Of a stretch of 64,000 nucleotides of DNA, positions 45,943-53,864 are shown piece by piece. Position 1 is the first letter of the stretch; each line of letters begins with the position of its first letter. Both the position numbers and the translations under genes were made by a program. Source of the stretch: a virus. The stretch is from the IMG/VR virus record IMGVR_UViG_3300007352_000013, positions 1 through 64,000 of that record. One strand, given 5' to 3'. Under the pieces are notes generated by a model. That model ran no database searches, was not told the origin of the DNA, and saw nothing but the letters and a program-made list of their open reading frames with translations.

Positions 45943-46155
45943 ATGATATTGGGTGGATCGTTATGGGTTGCTGCCGCTCTTATGTGGCAATGTTGGACTG
46001 GACCATTAGTTAGACCAGACTGGGAAAGACCCAAAACTCCAAAAGATCCGGAGTGGGAATGCTGGTTTCATACAGATTATCACGATGATGGAGATACAGA
46101 TTTGAGAGATTGGTCTTATTTTCAAAATGACACAAAAAGATTTGATACAAAATAA
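45943..46155 (+). CDS. Hypothetical membrane-anchored protein, 70 aa
   Basis: AAGGAGCTAAAA sets ATG 45943. A short hydrophobic N-terminus (MILGGSLWVAAALMWQCW) is followed by an acidic Asp-rich tail. It may be anchored in the membrane with a soluble tail. Confidence 0.6.
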   Translation: MILGGSLWVAAALMWQCWTGPLVRPDWERPKTPKDPEWECWFHTDYHDDGDTDLRDWSYFQNDTKRFDTK

Positions 46156-46249
46156 TATATGATATATTATGTAGTAAAATTATTTTGTACCAATTCACAA
46201 TATAAAGGATGAGAATTACAGAAATTAGAAACTTTGAAAGGATTTTCGC

Positions 46250-46564
46250 GTGCCTAATTATAAAAAAGAAATTGAAACATATCGCTGTGGAGATTTATTT
46301 AAATTTGGAAATCATAAAGAAATTTATATTTTATCCCAAACTGGATATGGTTGTGGAATGATGGTTGGACTATATGATAGTTCTAATAGAATAGCTATTA
46401 CAGGAGAACGTCCAATCTTTTTTAAAAAGGGGTTGAATGAAATTTCTCAAGAAGAAATAAATAATCTTGTAGAATCTGCGGAAAACACATTTGGAAAAAT
46501 TCAGTGCATTGGAAATATTAGTGAATTTGAATTAATAAAGAAAGAGAATATTAATGTTAACTAA
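46250..46564 (+). CDS. Family A-like protein, 104 aa
   Basis: GTG start about 8 bases after GAAAGGATT. TYRCGDLFKFGNHKEIYILS is the family A core. A helical C-terminal extension (EEINNLVESAENTFG) follows. Function unknown. Confidence 0.62.
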   Translation: MPNYKKEIETYRCGDLFKFGNHKEIYILSQTGYGCGMMVGLYDSSNRIAITGERPIFFKKGLNEISQEEINNLVESAENTFGKIQCIGNISEFELIKKENINVN

Positions 46565-46757
46565 AGAAATTTTAATTATCTTGGATGAATTAAAAACAGA
46601 TATTCCAGAATTTGAAGCATTAGAAAGTATATCTCCAAGATTGGTAACAGATATAGCATATTGGATTAATGAGGATAGAATACATCATTCAAAGAAAGTC
46701 AGAAAAATAGGGGTCTTCAATAATGCAAGAACTAAAATTAGTAGAACAGCAAGATAA
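46554..46757 (+). CDS. Hypothetical protein, 67 aa
   Basis: Overlaps the previous gene by 11 bases. Helical, with a basic C-terminus (HHSKKVRKIGVFNNARTKISR). No family recognised. Confidence 0.58.
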   Translation: MLTKEILIILDELKTDIPEFEALESISPRLVTDIAYWINEDRIHHSKKVRKIGVFNNARTKISRTAR

Positions 46758-47136
46758 ATATGGTTGTACTATAGCTTGTATGGCGATGGTTTTAGGTAAA
46801 AAGTATTTCGAAATGAGACAATTGCTTCTGGAAAACGGTTTTTTAAAAATAAGTATCGAACCAGAATATATTGGTTACTTCGAGGATGAAATCCCAATAA
46901 TATTATCTAAATTTGAAATTAAATCAAAATATATTCCATTCGACGGATTAAATAAATTACAAAATAATTGTATATTATCGTTAATTAGAAGTGAACCAGA
47001 CAATAGAGGATATCCATTATGGAAACATTCAGTTGTATATGATACCAAAAACAAGAAAATACTAGATCCTGCAAATCAGATTAATAATTTGGAAAAATGG
47101 CGAATAAACGTAGAATATTGTTTGGAAATAGCATGA
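46723..47136 (+). CDS. Papain-like cysteine peptidase (C39-like)
   Basis: 137 residues. QQDKYGCTIACMAMVLGKKY near residue 9 has the Q-x5-C-x3-C active-site layout of C39-type peptidases, and WKHSVVYD (near 105) with DPAN about 15 residues later gives the His and Asp/Asn. These enzymes cut after double-Gly leaders or process peptides, so a link to ubiquitin-like tails is conceivable but not supported by position. Overlaps both neighbours. Confidence 0.75.
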   Translation: MQELKLVEQQDKYGCTIACMAMVLGKKYFEMRQLLLENGFLKISIEPEYIGYFEDEIPIILSKFEIKSKYIPFDGLNKLQNNCILSLIRSEPDNRGYPLWKHSVVYDTKNKKILDPANQINNLEKWRINVEYCLEIA

Positions 47137-49019
47137 GAAAACTAGCTAATATTTTAGACTTATCACATATTAAAAATAAAAGATTCATAATCATTGGAGA
47201 CCAACATGGCTGTTACGATCAATTATTAAATCTTCTCACTAAATGCAATTACAATAAAAAAACTGATGTAATAGTTGGTTGTGGTGATATGGTTGACCGT
47301 GGCGATAAGTCATACGAAGTTATTAAGTTCTTTCAACCAGATAATCCTCATGAAGAACACAATATTTTTACTGTCATGGGGAATCATGACGATAAATTTA
47401 AACGATATTTACTGGGAAATAAGATAACCATCGGCAAAGCACTGCAAAAGAGTGTCGATGAATTTTCAATTAAGTGTCCCGATTTAATAGAAAGAGCGTC
47501 AATAGCTCTATGGCTCAGTAATTTGCCACACATAATACGTTTACCAGATTTATTAGATAGGCCATGCTATATTGTCCACGCTGGTATTGATACTAGATAT
47601 CCAATTGATCAACAATCTCAAGAAACATGCATTTACATAAGAGGAATAAATCCTAAAAATTTCTTTGATGAAAGTGCTGGCCTTTGGTATGATACTCTTG
47701 ATGGATCATATTATATCTTGAGTGGTCACATAAGTTCTAAGGTAGTAAATCCCGTTCCTTGGAACTTTTCTCTAGACGCGGGTTGCGCATCTGGAGGTAA
47801 GTTAAGAGCGATGGTTATAGAAAATAACAAATATGAGATAGTAGAGGTTGATGGATTTATGAGAAATTGTCAAATTCCAAAAGAATTTAGAGTTCAAGAA
47901 GGAATAGATGGAGAAAGATTAATTACTCCGGGTTTCGCAGTTTCTAACTCTGCATGGAAAGCAGAAGAACATCTTTGGTTGCGTTCGCTTCATATAGATA
48001 AAAATGACGAAGTTATTTCTTGTGGATTCCCTAAGTTTTTTAACATGGGGGATGGACCTAGAGAATTCCAAATAACGCAAGATAATTTGCTTGACCAGAT
48101 AGATAGGGGTAAGCCGTTGCTTGCGACTCTAAAAATAGACGGCTCCCTTCTTATAAGGTTCGTCCATAATGGAAAAGTTAGATTTAGGACAAGGGGTTCA
48201 ATGGAAGTTGGCCTAGACAATAAAGACGAAATAGAGGAATTTCTTATAAAATATCCTAAACTAGCCGATCCAACTTATTATCCAACTATGTCTTTATTAT
48301 TTGAATGGACCAGCCCAAAAAATCAAATAGTTATAAAATACGATATACCAGAACTTACACTAGTAGGTGCTGTTCTTCACGGCAAAGGCATAAAATGGTA
48401 TGATACCGAATTTGATTTAATAGACATTAATGGTCTTAAAAAGATATCAGAAGATACAGGAATATCTTGTGTCCAGCATTTTAATTTGAAAAATAGAGTA
48501 GATGTATTAGATCTAATAGAAAAGTTAAAAGCAGAAAAAGAGATTGAAGGTTATGTAATAAGAATGAATAATGACCAAGATATGGTTAAGGTTAAAAGTG
48601 ATAATTATTTTATTCTGCATGCGTTGAAATCGAATCTGAACACAGAATCTCTTATTGATCTAATTTTATCTTGGAATTTAGGACATGACTATAATTTATT
48701 TAAAGAAAAATTCATAGCGTCATATGATTATGAAACTTGGACAGTTGCTTTACCCGCTGTTTCTTCAATATTCGATGGATTTAAGCATGCATCTAATATA
48801 GGATTACATATAAATAGATTCGTCGATGAAAATAGAGATAAACCAAGAAAAGAATTTGCTTTATTAGCGCAGCAAAAATATTCTGGAGAAAAGTTATCGG
48901 CATGTTTCTCTTTACTTGACAATAAACCAATACATAAAAATGCTTTCAAGACGTGGGTGCTTCAGAATTGTAAACAGTACGAATTTAGTATGTTTAAAAA
49001 GGAAATTAAAAATGACTAA
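47133..49019 (+). CDS. Metallophosphatase-RNA ligase (Rnl1-like) fusion
   Basis: 628 residues, ATGA overlap at the start. Residues 18-235: PPP/calcineurin-type phosphatase with GDQHG (22-26), GDMVDRG (51-57), GNHD (83-86), HAG (149-151) and SGHIS (197-201). Residues about 250-628: T4 Rnl1-type ligase with LRSLHI and KFFNMGD segments, motif I KIDG with Lys334 as AMP acceptor, RTRGSM, motif IV EGYVIRM and motif V VKVKSDNY. It should remove 3'/cyclic phosphates and seal RNA ends. T4 splits these tasks between Pnkp and Rnl1; here phosphatase and ligase share a chain and the kinase is separate (45065). Confidence 0.9.
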   Translation: MRKLANILDLSHIKNKRFIIIGDQHGCYDQLLNLLTKCNYNKKTDVIVGCGDMVDRGDKSYEVIKFFQPDNPHEEHNIFTVMGNHDDKFKRYLLGNKITIGKALQKSVDEFSIKCPDLIERASIALWLSNLPHIIRLPDLLDRPCYIVHAGIDTRYPIDQQSQETCIYIRGINPKNFFDESAGLWYDTLDGSYYILSGHISSKVVNPVPWNFSLDAGCASGGKLRAMVIENNKYEIVEVDGFMRNCQIPKEFRVQEGIDGERLITPGFAVSNSAWKAEEHLWLRSLHIDKNDEVISCGFPKFFNMGDGPREFQITQDNLLDQIDRGKPLLATLKIDGSLLIRFVHNGKVRFRTRGSMEVGLDNKDEIEEFLIKYPKLADPTYYPTMSLLFEWTSPKNQIVIKYDIPELTLVGAVLHGKGIKWYDTEFDLIDINGLKKISEDTGISCVQHFNLKNRVDVLDLIEKLKAEKEIEGYVIRMNNDQDMVKVKSDNYFILHALKSNLNTESLIDLILSWNLGHDYNLFKEKFIASYDYETWTVALPAVSSIFDGFKHASNIGLHINRFVDENRDKPRKEFALLAQQKYSGEKLSACFSLLDNKPIHKNAFKTWVLQNCKQYEFSMFKKEIKND

Positions 49020-49209
49020 GAAAGATTTTATATCATTAGCTGATACATTCAAGCAATGTCCAGAATTACATAACACAAAATATTTGCTAAACATGGCTGA
49101 TGATCTTGAAAAGAGATATTCAAAATTCAATAAAAAATTATGGCTTGCCTATATACGTGGTGAATGTGGATCAAATGGTGGTAAGATAAAAAATGAAAAT
49201 AAGTCGTAA
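49012..49209 (+). CDS. Hypothetical basic protein, 65 aa
   Basis: Overlaps the ligase gene by 8 bases. Helical, basic (DDLEKRYSKFNKKLWLAYIRGECGS). No family recognised. Confidence 0.58.
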   Translation: MTKKDFISLADTFKQCPELHNTKYLLNMADDLEKRYSKFNKKLWLAYIRGECGSNGGKIKNENKS

Positions 49210-49576
49210 ATTTGCAATAGAAATAGAAAGATTCGAAAGATTTTCTACCGTACAACCATTTACTAGAACAGAAGAAGGATTACGACAATTTTTCTTTAAA
49301 GAGAGCAGAGGAATTATTCCTGAGAATCCCGATCCATATTACGAAATTTTACTAGACGGTAAAAGATGGTGGGAATGGACATTAAATTATATAGCAGAAC
49401 AATATACAAGCAAAGATATGTGGTTTGGATGGGCTATCTTAAAAGAAGATTATAAAAATGATCCAAACGGATATAAACAAATAAGGCAAAGAGTCAAGCC
49501 AATAGCTAAAAAATACTCTTTAAGATTTAATATCAAAGATGAAGATTTTGAAAAAATCTGGAGAGAAAATGATTAA
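49193..49576 (+). CDS. Hypothetical protein, 127 aa
   Basis: GGTGGTAAGATAAAA precedes the ATG inside the previous gene. Charged alpha-beta protein with GKRWWEWTLNYIAEQY and a basic central helix. No family recognised. Confidence 0.6.
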   Translation: MKISRKFAIEIERFERFSTVQPFTRTEEGLRQFFFKESRGIIPENPDPYYEILLDGKRWWEWTLNYIAEQYTSKDMWFGWAILKEDYKNDPNGYKQIRQRVKPIAKKYSLRFNIKDEDFEKIWREND

Positions 49577-49757
49577 GTGTAAAAAACATCCAAAGTATAA
49601 GGCTAAATATAAGCCAAGAGCAAAATGTCCAACATGTGAAAGAATCTTTAGAGAGAAGATTGTATCCATAATAATGCAAAGATGTTTAGAGATACCAAAC
49701 TTTGAAACTAAAAAGTTTATGATACCGGATGATTTATTGCGATATATTCCAAAATAA
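49569..49757 (+). CDS. Zinc-knuckle protein, 62 aa
   Basis: TCTGGAGAGAAA sets ATG 49569. CKKHPKYKAKYKPRAKCPTC is a basic zinc knuckle of the type K-H-P-x-Y-x-x-x-x-x-P-x-x-x-C-x-x-C seen in small phage proteins; the rest is helical. Confidence 0.65.
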   Translation: MIKCKKHPKYKAKYKPRAKCPTCERIFREKIVSIIMQRCLEIPNFETKKFMIPDDLLRYIPK

Positions 49758-49849
49758 GAAATGCTGTAGAATTAACTTATAGAGTAGCTAAGTCTGATTT
49801 AAGTAATACTTCATTTAATGAATTTTGGATTAATAAGGATTAAAGTAAA

Positions 49850-50152
49850 ATGAGACTAAAACTTAAGAAGAATTCATCAATTAGAAAAAATGGACTTTAT
49901 GATTTAGAAAATATTTTTGGAGATTGTAGTGGTCACGGATATGGATTCGGAGGGGAAGATATAGAGTGGTATATTGAACATAATAATAAGTTTTATAAAA
50001 CTTTACAAATATATAGAGAAGAAGATGAACTTTCAATATACGTGCAAGAAATCTATAGAAACGGAATTGTAAAAAATCTAAACAAGAATAATATACCCAA
50101 AGTTTGGCAAAATAAATTTAATAAATTTGTTAAAGAACATTGTCTTAAATAA
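49850..50152 (+). CDS. Hypothetical protein, 100 aa
   Basis: TAAGGATTAAAGTAAA precedes the ATG. Gly-rich middle (GDCSGHGYGFGGEDIEWY) followed by strands and a basic tail. Last coding gene before the long RNA-like region. Confidence 0.6.
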   Translation: MRLKLKKNSSIRKNGLYDLENIFGDCSGHGYGFGGEDIEWYIEHNNKFYKTLQIYREEDELSIYVQEIYRNGIVKNLNKNNIPKVWQNKFNKFVKEHCLK

Positions 50153-50168
50153 AGTGAAAATGTATAAA
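50140..50168 (+). promoter_or_regulatory. Sigma-70-like promoter for the 50.2-50.8 kb RNA
   Basis: TTGTCT (50140-50145) and TATAAA (50163-50168) are spaced by exactly 17 bases, at the end of one gene and ahead of a region without genes. The high AT content makes chance matches possible. Confidence 0.4.
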
Positions 50169-50175
50169 ATACAGA

Positions 50176-50760
50176 TACAAAACATAGTCTATTAAAATTC
50201 AGTAAATTGCGCAGGTTGAACGATGAAACAAAAAGCTGTAATATCACAAAACCGACAGAATAAATTAATGGCGCAATTGTTTGGAATTTTTAGAACCCTT
50301 AAAAAGCTAGTGGCGTATAAGTAGGTAACATATTGTACGAAAGTTTATGCATTACTAAGAAGGATCAAAATGCATGACAAGGAATGGAAACACTTGAGCT
50401 ATTCAAGAAGAACGAGTCCTGTAAAATTTCAACAGCAGAAAGGATTGCGCGATTTATCGCCCTGTGTGCCAGTTGAGCCGCTTGTAATGGGCGGCGATAG
50501 GTGCAGGATAAGCCAACTCGTCAGCGACGAAAAATCCATAGGTACTGTATCCCGCTCAGTACGTTGGTCCGAGAAAGCAAGGAATAGCGTAGGCAAGTTC
50601 GTACAAGATAATTATAGTATATCTTTCTATATATAAGAAAGAAAATACTAAACTTAATAGGATATTAAGTTTGATAGGTAAAAGAGGCGGGTTGCGCGCT
50701 AAATTAAAAAAATAAATTCAAATACGTGCTGATGCACGTTAGCAAGACAGAAAACATTTT
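50176..50760 (+). ncRNA. Candidate large structured RNA
   Basis: About 600 bases with no credible gene, clearly richer in G and C at 50390-50600 than the surroundings, and full of perfect hairpins: CTTGA/TCAAG (50393-50407), TATCGCC/GGCGATA (50455-50461 with 50493-50499), CGTC/GACG (50519-50529), GTACTG/CAGTAC (50542-50562), a 9-bp stem AACTTAATA/TATTAAGTT (50651-50671) and ACGTGC/GCACGT (50724-50739). An 88-codon frame at 50370-50636 lacks a good site and has odd composition. Large phage RNAs such as GOLLD and ROOL have this size and context; I cannot confirm membership. Ends are approximate. Confidence 0.65.
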
Positions 50761-50788
50761 ATTTGGATTAATTATAATAGGAGATAAA

Positions 50789-50860
50789 ATTTTATTTTTG
50801 TGTTTTGTTTGTTGGGTATTTTTCTTAGTAATTTCTTATCGTAATAAAGGTGCCAAATGA
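50789..50860 (+). CDS. Possible 23-residue membrane peptide with ATT start
   Basis: AATAGGAGATAAA is a perfect site but no ATG, GTG or TTG follows at normal distance. An ATT at 50789 opens a frame (LFLCFVCWVFFLVISYRNKGAK) whose TGA overlaps the next gene's ATG in the usual ATGA form. TTG 50798 is the alternative, 14 bases from the site. Confidence 0.35.
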   Translation: MLFLCFVCWVFFLVISYRNKGAK

Positions 50861-51051
50861 AAAAACTATCTGCTAATTATAAAAGAAAGATTGTAATGAT
50901 ACCAGAATTAAGTAATTTGGATTTGATTCAACAGTATCAAAGTTCATCTTATGATTTAGATCGTAACATGACAGAAACTGGTTTACCTTTCGATGATATA
51001 TTAAAATATAATATAGAACTAGAAGAAGAAATTCTTAGGAGAATGAATTAA
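50857..51051 (+). CDS. Hypothetical protein, 64 aa
   Basis: ATAAAGGTGCCAA precedes the ATG. Basic N-terminus and helical C-terminus (DILKYNIELEEEILRRMN). No family recognised. Confidence 0.6.
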   Translation: MKKLSANYKRKIVMIPELSNLDLIQQYQSSSYDLDRNMTETGLPFDDILKYNIELEEEILRRMN

Positions 51052-51052
51052 G

Positions 51053-51235
51053 ATGGATAGAGGAATGAAGACGGTCAATATACAAAAACAAAAAGATATT
51101 CATTTCGAACTTTCTGATCGTGAAATATTATTATCTTTTGTTAACGATGATGATTCTATATTATTTGAAGAATGGTGGAAAGTAGAAGGTTCTTCTATAT
51201 TTGAAGATTATCTTCAAAATCAAAAAGAGTTATAA
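51053..51235 (+). CDS. Hypothetical acidic protein, 60 aa
   Basis: Begins one base after the previous stop. FELSDREILLSFVNDDDSILFEEWW suggests a small acidic alpha-beta fold. No family recognised. Confidence 0.58.
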   Translation: MDRGMKTVNIQKQKDIHFELSDREILLSFVNDDDSILFEEWWKVEGSSIFEDYLQNQKEL

Positions 51236-51236
51236 A

Positions 51237-51452
51237 ATGAAATGTTGTTTTTGTTTTGATAATATAAATAAATCTGAAGTGTTTTATAAATTAATTCCAT
51301 GTTACATAAAAAATGATGAAACACAATATATAAATTGCAATAATGATATAGCATGTCACGAAAAATGTATTGCGAATAACAATAATGATAAAAAACAAAC
51401 ACAAGATAATTCGGTTAAAAGAAATACTATATTAGATTCTTTGGTAAATTAG
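51237..51452 (+). CDS. RING/LIM-like zinc protein, 71 aa
   Basis: One base after the previous stop. CCFC near residue 3, then CYIK, C and a CHEKC segment (about 47-51) give a C-x2-C...C...C-H-x2-C pattern like a cross-brace finger. Immediately upstream of the BrxL homologue. Function unknown. Confidence 0.55.
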   Translation: MKCCFCFDNINKSEVFYKLIPCYIKNDETQYINCNNDIACHEKCIANNNNDKKQTQDNSVKRNTILDSLVN

Positions 51453-51453
51453 A

Positions 51454-52863
51454 ATGAATAAATTAAAAAATATTTTCAATGAAAATGGTTTGGTTATAGA
51501 TAAATCATTTGCAACTATTTCTAACAATTTTAGAAAACTCCCCAATTTCGTTTTCGATTATTTGTCATCTCAATTAATTCATGATTCAAATCCCGAAATT
51601 GGTATATCAAAAATAAATAAAATAATAGAAGAAAATTTTGTAGACTCCGATAAAAAAGAATTAGTTAAAAGTAGAATTAAGGAATTGGGAAGATATTCTT
51701 TTTTGGGAAATATTAGTTGCAGATTTGATCAAAATAAAAATGAATATTTTGCATCTGTAAATGTTTTGGAAGATAATAATATTAGAATAAGTCCTGATGT
51801 TTTAGAAAAATATGGAGATATACTATTAACAACAGGGTGTTATGGAAGTTTATTAATTGCTTTTGAACCATTTACATTAACTAAAAAGAAGAATTATCCA
51901 TTTATTATAATAGATTTTGTTCCATTTCAAATAATAGATATAAATATAGATTCATATATAGAAAAAAGAAAGAATTTTTCGACAGATGAATGGATAGACA
52001 TTATAATAAACAGTATCGGATTTAATCCAAATCTTCTAAATAGAGAACAAAAATTATTGTACATATGCAGACTAACTCCTTTTGTAGAATCTAATCTTAA
52101 TACGATAGAATTGGGAGGAACAGAAACTGCTAAGACACATATATACAGAAATCTTAGCCAATATGGTATATTGCTTTCAGGTTCTAATCCATCTATGGCA
52201 AGTCTATTTTATAATAAACTAAGAAGAACGGTCGGTATCCTTTGTAAAAAGGATTGCGTTATATTTGACGAGATATCTGGGACTAAATTCAACGATGAAG
52301 AATTGATAAATTCTCTTAAAGACTTTATGAATAGTGGAAAATTCTCAAGGGATAAAGTAGAATTAACTTCTGGATGTTCCGTTGTATTTATAGGAAATAT
52401 TGATACCGACACAAATAAACAAGAAGTAAAAAATTATTATCATCACCTATTTGTTCCTCTACCAGTTAAAATAAGGAATGATCGCGCCTTTCTAGATAGA
52501 ATTCATGCATTCTTACCCGGATGGAAACTACCAAGAATCTCTGTGTCTAGCCTATCTTCAGATTATGGATTCATGGCAGATTACATAAGTGAAATATTTC
52601 ATAGATTTAGAGATAAAGATTATTCTAGTATTATTAAATCTAAGATTAAATTTGATAACTCAAGTTTTAGAAATCAACAAGCTGTAACCAAACTTTGTTC
52701 TGCTCTCATTAAAATAATTTATCCAGATAAAAATATGACTGATGATGAATTAAAAGAAATTCTAAATATTTCTATTGACTTGAGGCAAAGGGTTGTTGAT
52801 CAATTAGGAATCATAGCACCTAGTGAATTCAAGGATATCAAAATAAAATGTTCAATAATTTAA
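51454..52863 (+). CDS. brxL: BrxL-like AAA+ protein lacking the Lon-like protease domain
   Basis: 469 residues. The N-terminal domain (LPNFVFDYLSSQLI, ELGRYSFLGNIS, GCYGSLLI) and ATPase core follow BREX protein BrxL in order: ELGGTETAKTHIYRNLS (219-235, Walker A position), SGSNPSMASLFYN, CVIFDEISG (268-276, Walker B), LKDFMNSGKFSRDK, SVVFIGNID and FLDRIHAFLPGWKLP (347-360). Full BrxL is about 660-690 residues with a C-terminal Lon-like domain, missing here. The Walker A reads GGTETAKT, with Ala in place of the last Gly before Lys. No other BREX genes (pglX, pglZ, brxC) are in the window. It could be an anti-BREX decoy, a captured helicase or a control factor. Confidence 0.85.
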   Translation: MNKLKNIFNENGLVIDKSFATISNNFRKLPNFVFDYLSSQLIHDSNPEIGISKINKIIEENFVDSDKKELVKSRIKELGRYSFLGNISCRFDQNKNEYFASVNVLEDNNIRISPDVLEKYGDILLTTGCYGSLLIAFEPFTLTKKKNYPFIIIDFVPFQIIDINIDSYIEKRKNFSTDEWIDIIINSIGFNPNLLNREQKLLYICRLTPFVESNLNTIELGGTETAKTHIYRNLSQYGILLSGSNPSMASLFYNKLRRTVGILCKKDCVIFDEISGTKFNDEELINSLKDFMNSGKFSRDKVELTSGCSVVFIGNIDTDTNKQEVKNYYHHLFVPLPVKIRNDRAFLDRIHAFLPGWKLPRISVSSLSSDYGFMADYISEIFHRFRDKDYSSIIKSKIKFDNSSFRNQQAVTKLCSALIKIIYPDKNMTDDELKEILNISIDLRQRVVDQLGIIAPSEFKDIKIKCSII

Positions 52864-53243
52864 ATGATATCAATAAGGCTATAATGGATTTTAGATTACA
52901 CAATGGAAGATATCCAAACGTAATCTTTATATCTAAAGAAAATAAAGCCAGTTTTTTTAAAATTATTGATAATCATTATTACTATTCCAACCCATCTCAA
53001 GGTTTTAATGAAATGGAATTACTTGGATTAAAGGTAAAATTTACACAATCTTTAGATGGATTAGATTATGTAGCAGAATTTGATAAATCATCTTCTCTTG
53101 AAAATTTTAATTCAGAATATTTAAATTATCCATCACTACCAGAATATATGAAAAAAATATTTGTTGAAAGACCATATAATGGAGAGAAAACAAAAATACC
53201 AGAGAAACCAAAACAAAAGAAAAAAAGGAGAATAATTTTATGA
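52848..53243 (+). CDS. Hypothetical protein after BrxL homologue, 131 aa
   Basis: Overlaps the BrxL gene by 16 bases. Alpha-beta N-terminal half (INKAIMDFRLHNGRYPNVIFIS resembles phage proteins that bind major capsid or tail parts, weakly) and a Lys-rich Pro tail. Function unknown; the coupling hints at a partner of BrxL. Confidence 0.6.
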   Translation: MFNNLNDINKAIMDFRLHNGRYPNVIFISKENKASFFKIIDNHYYYSNPSQGFNEMELLGLKVKFTQSLDGLDYVAEFDKSSSLENFNSEYLNYPSLPEYMKKIFVERPYNGEKTKIPEKPKQKKKRRIIL

Positions 53244-53362
53244 AAAACAAAACATCTAATGTAATTTGTATCATTCTTTCACTTATAACCATTGGTTGTA
53301 TAAGTGGCATTGTTGTTACAACTCCCGGTTGTAAAAATATAATAAATGGAAGTTGGAGATAA
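53240..53362 (+). CDS. Small lipoprotein-like peptide, 40 aa
   Basis: AAAAAGGAGAATAATTTT precedes the ATG. Hydrophobic N-terminus with lipobox-like LITIGC at residues 15-20, then a short tail. Probably a tiny lipoprotein or membrane peptide. Confidence 0.5.
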   Translation: MKNKTSNVICIILSLITIGCISGIVVTTPGCKNIINGSWR

Positions 53363-53363
53363 A

Positions 53364-53864
53364 GTGATAGAAGAATGGAAAGATATTAAAGAATATGAGG
53401 GATTGTATCAGATATCTAATTATGGATTAGTAAAATCCTTTATTTCAAATAAAATATTAAAATATGATATAAAATATGATGGCCATAAAAGGGTAACTCT
53501 TTGTAGAAAAGGTAAAACTAAAAAATTTAATGTCCACAGATTAGTTTTAGAGACTTTCGTTGGTTCATGTCCAGAAGGAATGGAATGTCGTCACTTAGAT
53601 AATGATGCATCAAACAATAAAGTGTCAAATCTAGAGTGGTCAACGCATTATGAAAATATGCAAGATAAATATAAATTTAAAACAATAATAAGAGAAAAAT
53701 GTATAAGAAAAAATTGTAAATTAAACGTAATACAAATTAGAATTATAAGATATTTATTAAAAACAAAAGTATTATTACAAAAAGAAATTGCAAAAATATT
53801 TGATGTCGCAGATTCTCAAATATCAGAAATTAAAAATAATAATCAATGGAGTCATATACGATGA
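53364..53864 (+). CDS. HNH homing endonuclease with NUMOD4 domain
   Basis: 166 residues; GTG 53364 lies 6 bases after GGAG (an in-frame ATG at 53346 has no site). EEWKDIKEYEGLYQISNYGLVKS is a NUMOD4 DNA-binding module, then HRLVLETFVG and RHLDNDASNNKVSNLEW supply the HNH core, followed by a helix-turn-helix-like tail (LLQKEIAKIFDVADSQISEI). A free-standing homing enzyme, lying between the BrxL homologue and the methylase. Confidence 0.9.
   Translation: MIEEWKDIKEYEGLYQISNYGLVKSFISNKILKYDIKYDGHKRVTLCRKGKTKKFNVHRLVLETFVGSCPEGMECRHLDNDASNNKVSNLEWSTHYENMQDKYKFKTIIREKCIRKNCKLNVIQIRIIRYLLKTKVLLQKEIAKIFDVADSQISEIKNNNQWSHIR

Noticed and set aside
50223-50324. 33-codon basic frame (MKQKAVISQ...)
   Set aside because: No Shine-Dalgarno sequence; lies within the candidate RNA. 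Kept only as a possibility.
50370-50636. 88-codon plus-strand frame in the 50 kb gap
   Set aside because: No good ribosome site, composition unlike neighbouring genes, and it crosses many perfect hairpins. An RNA explains the region better.
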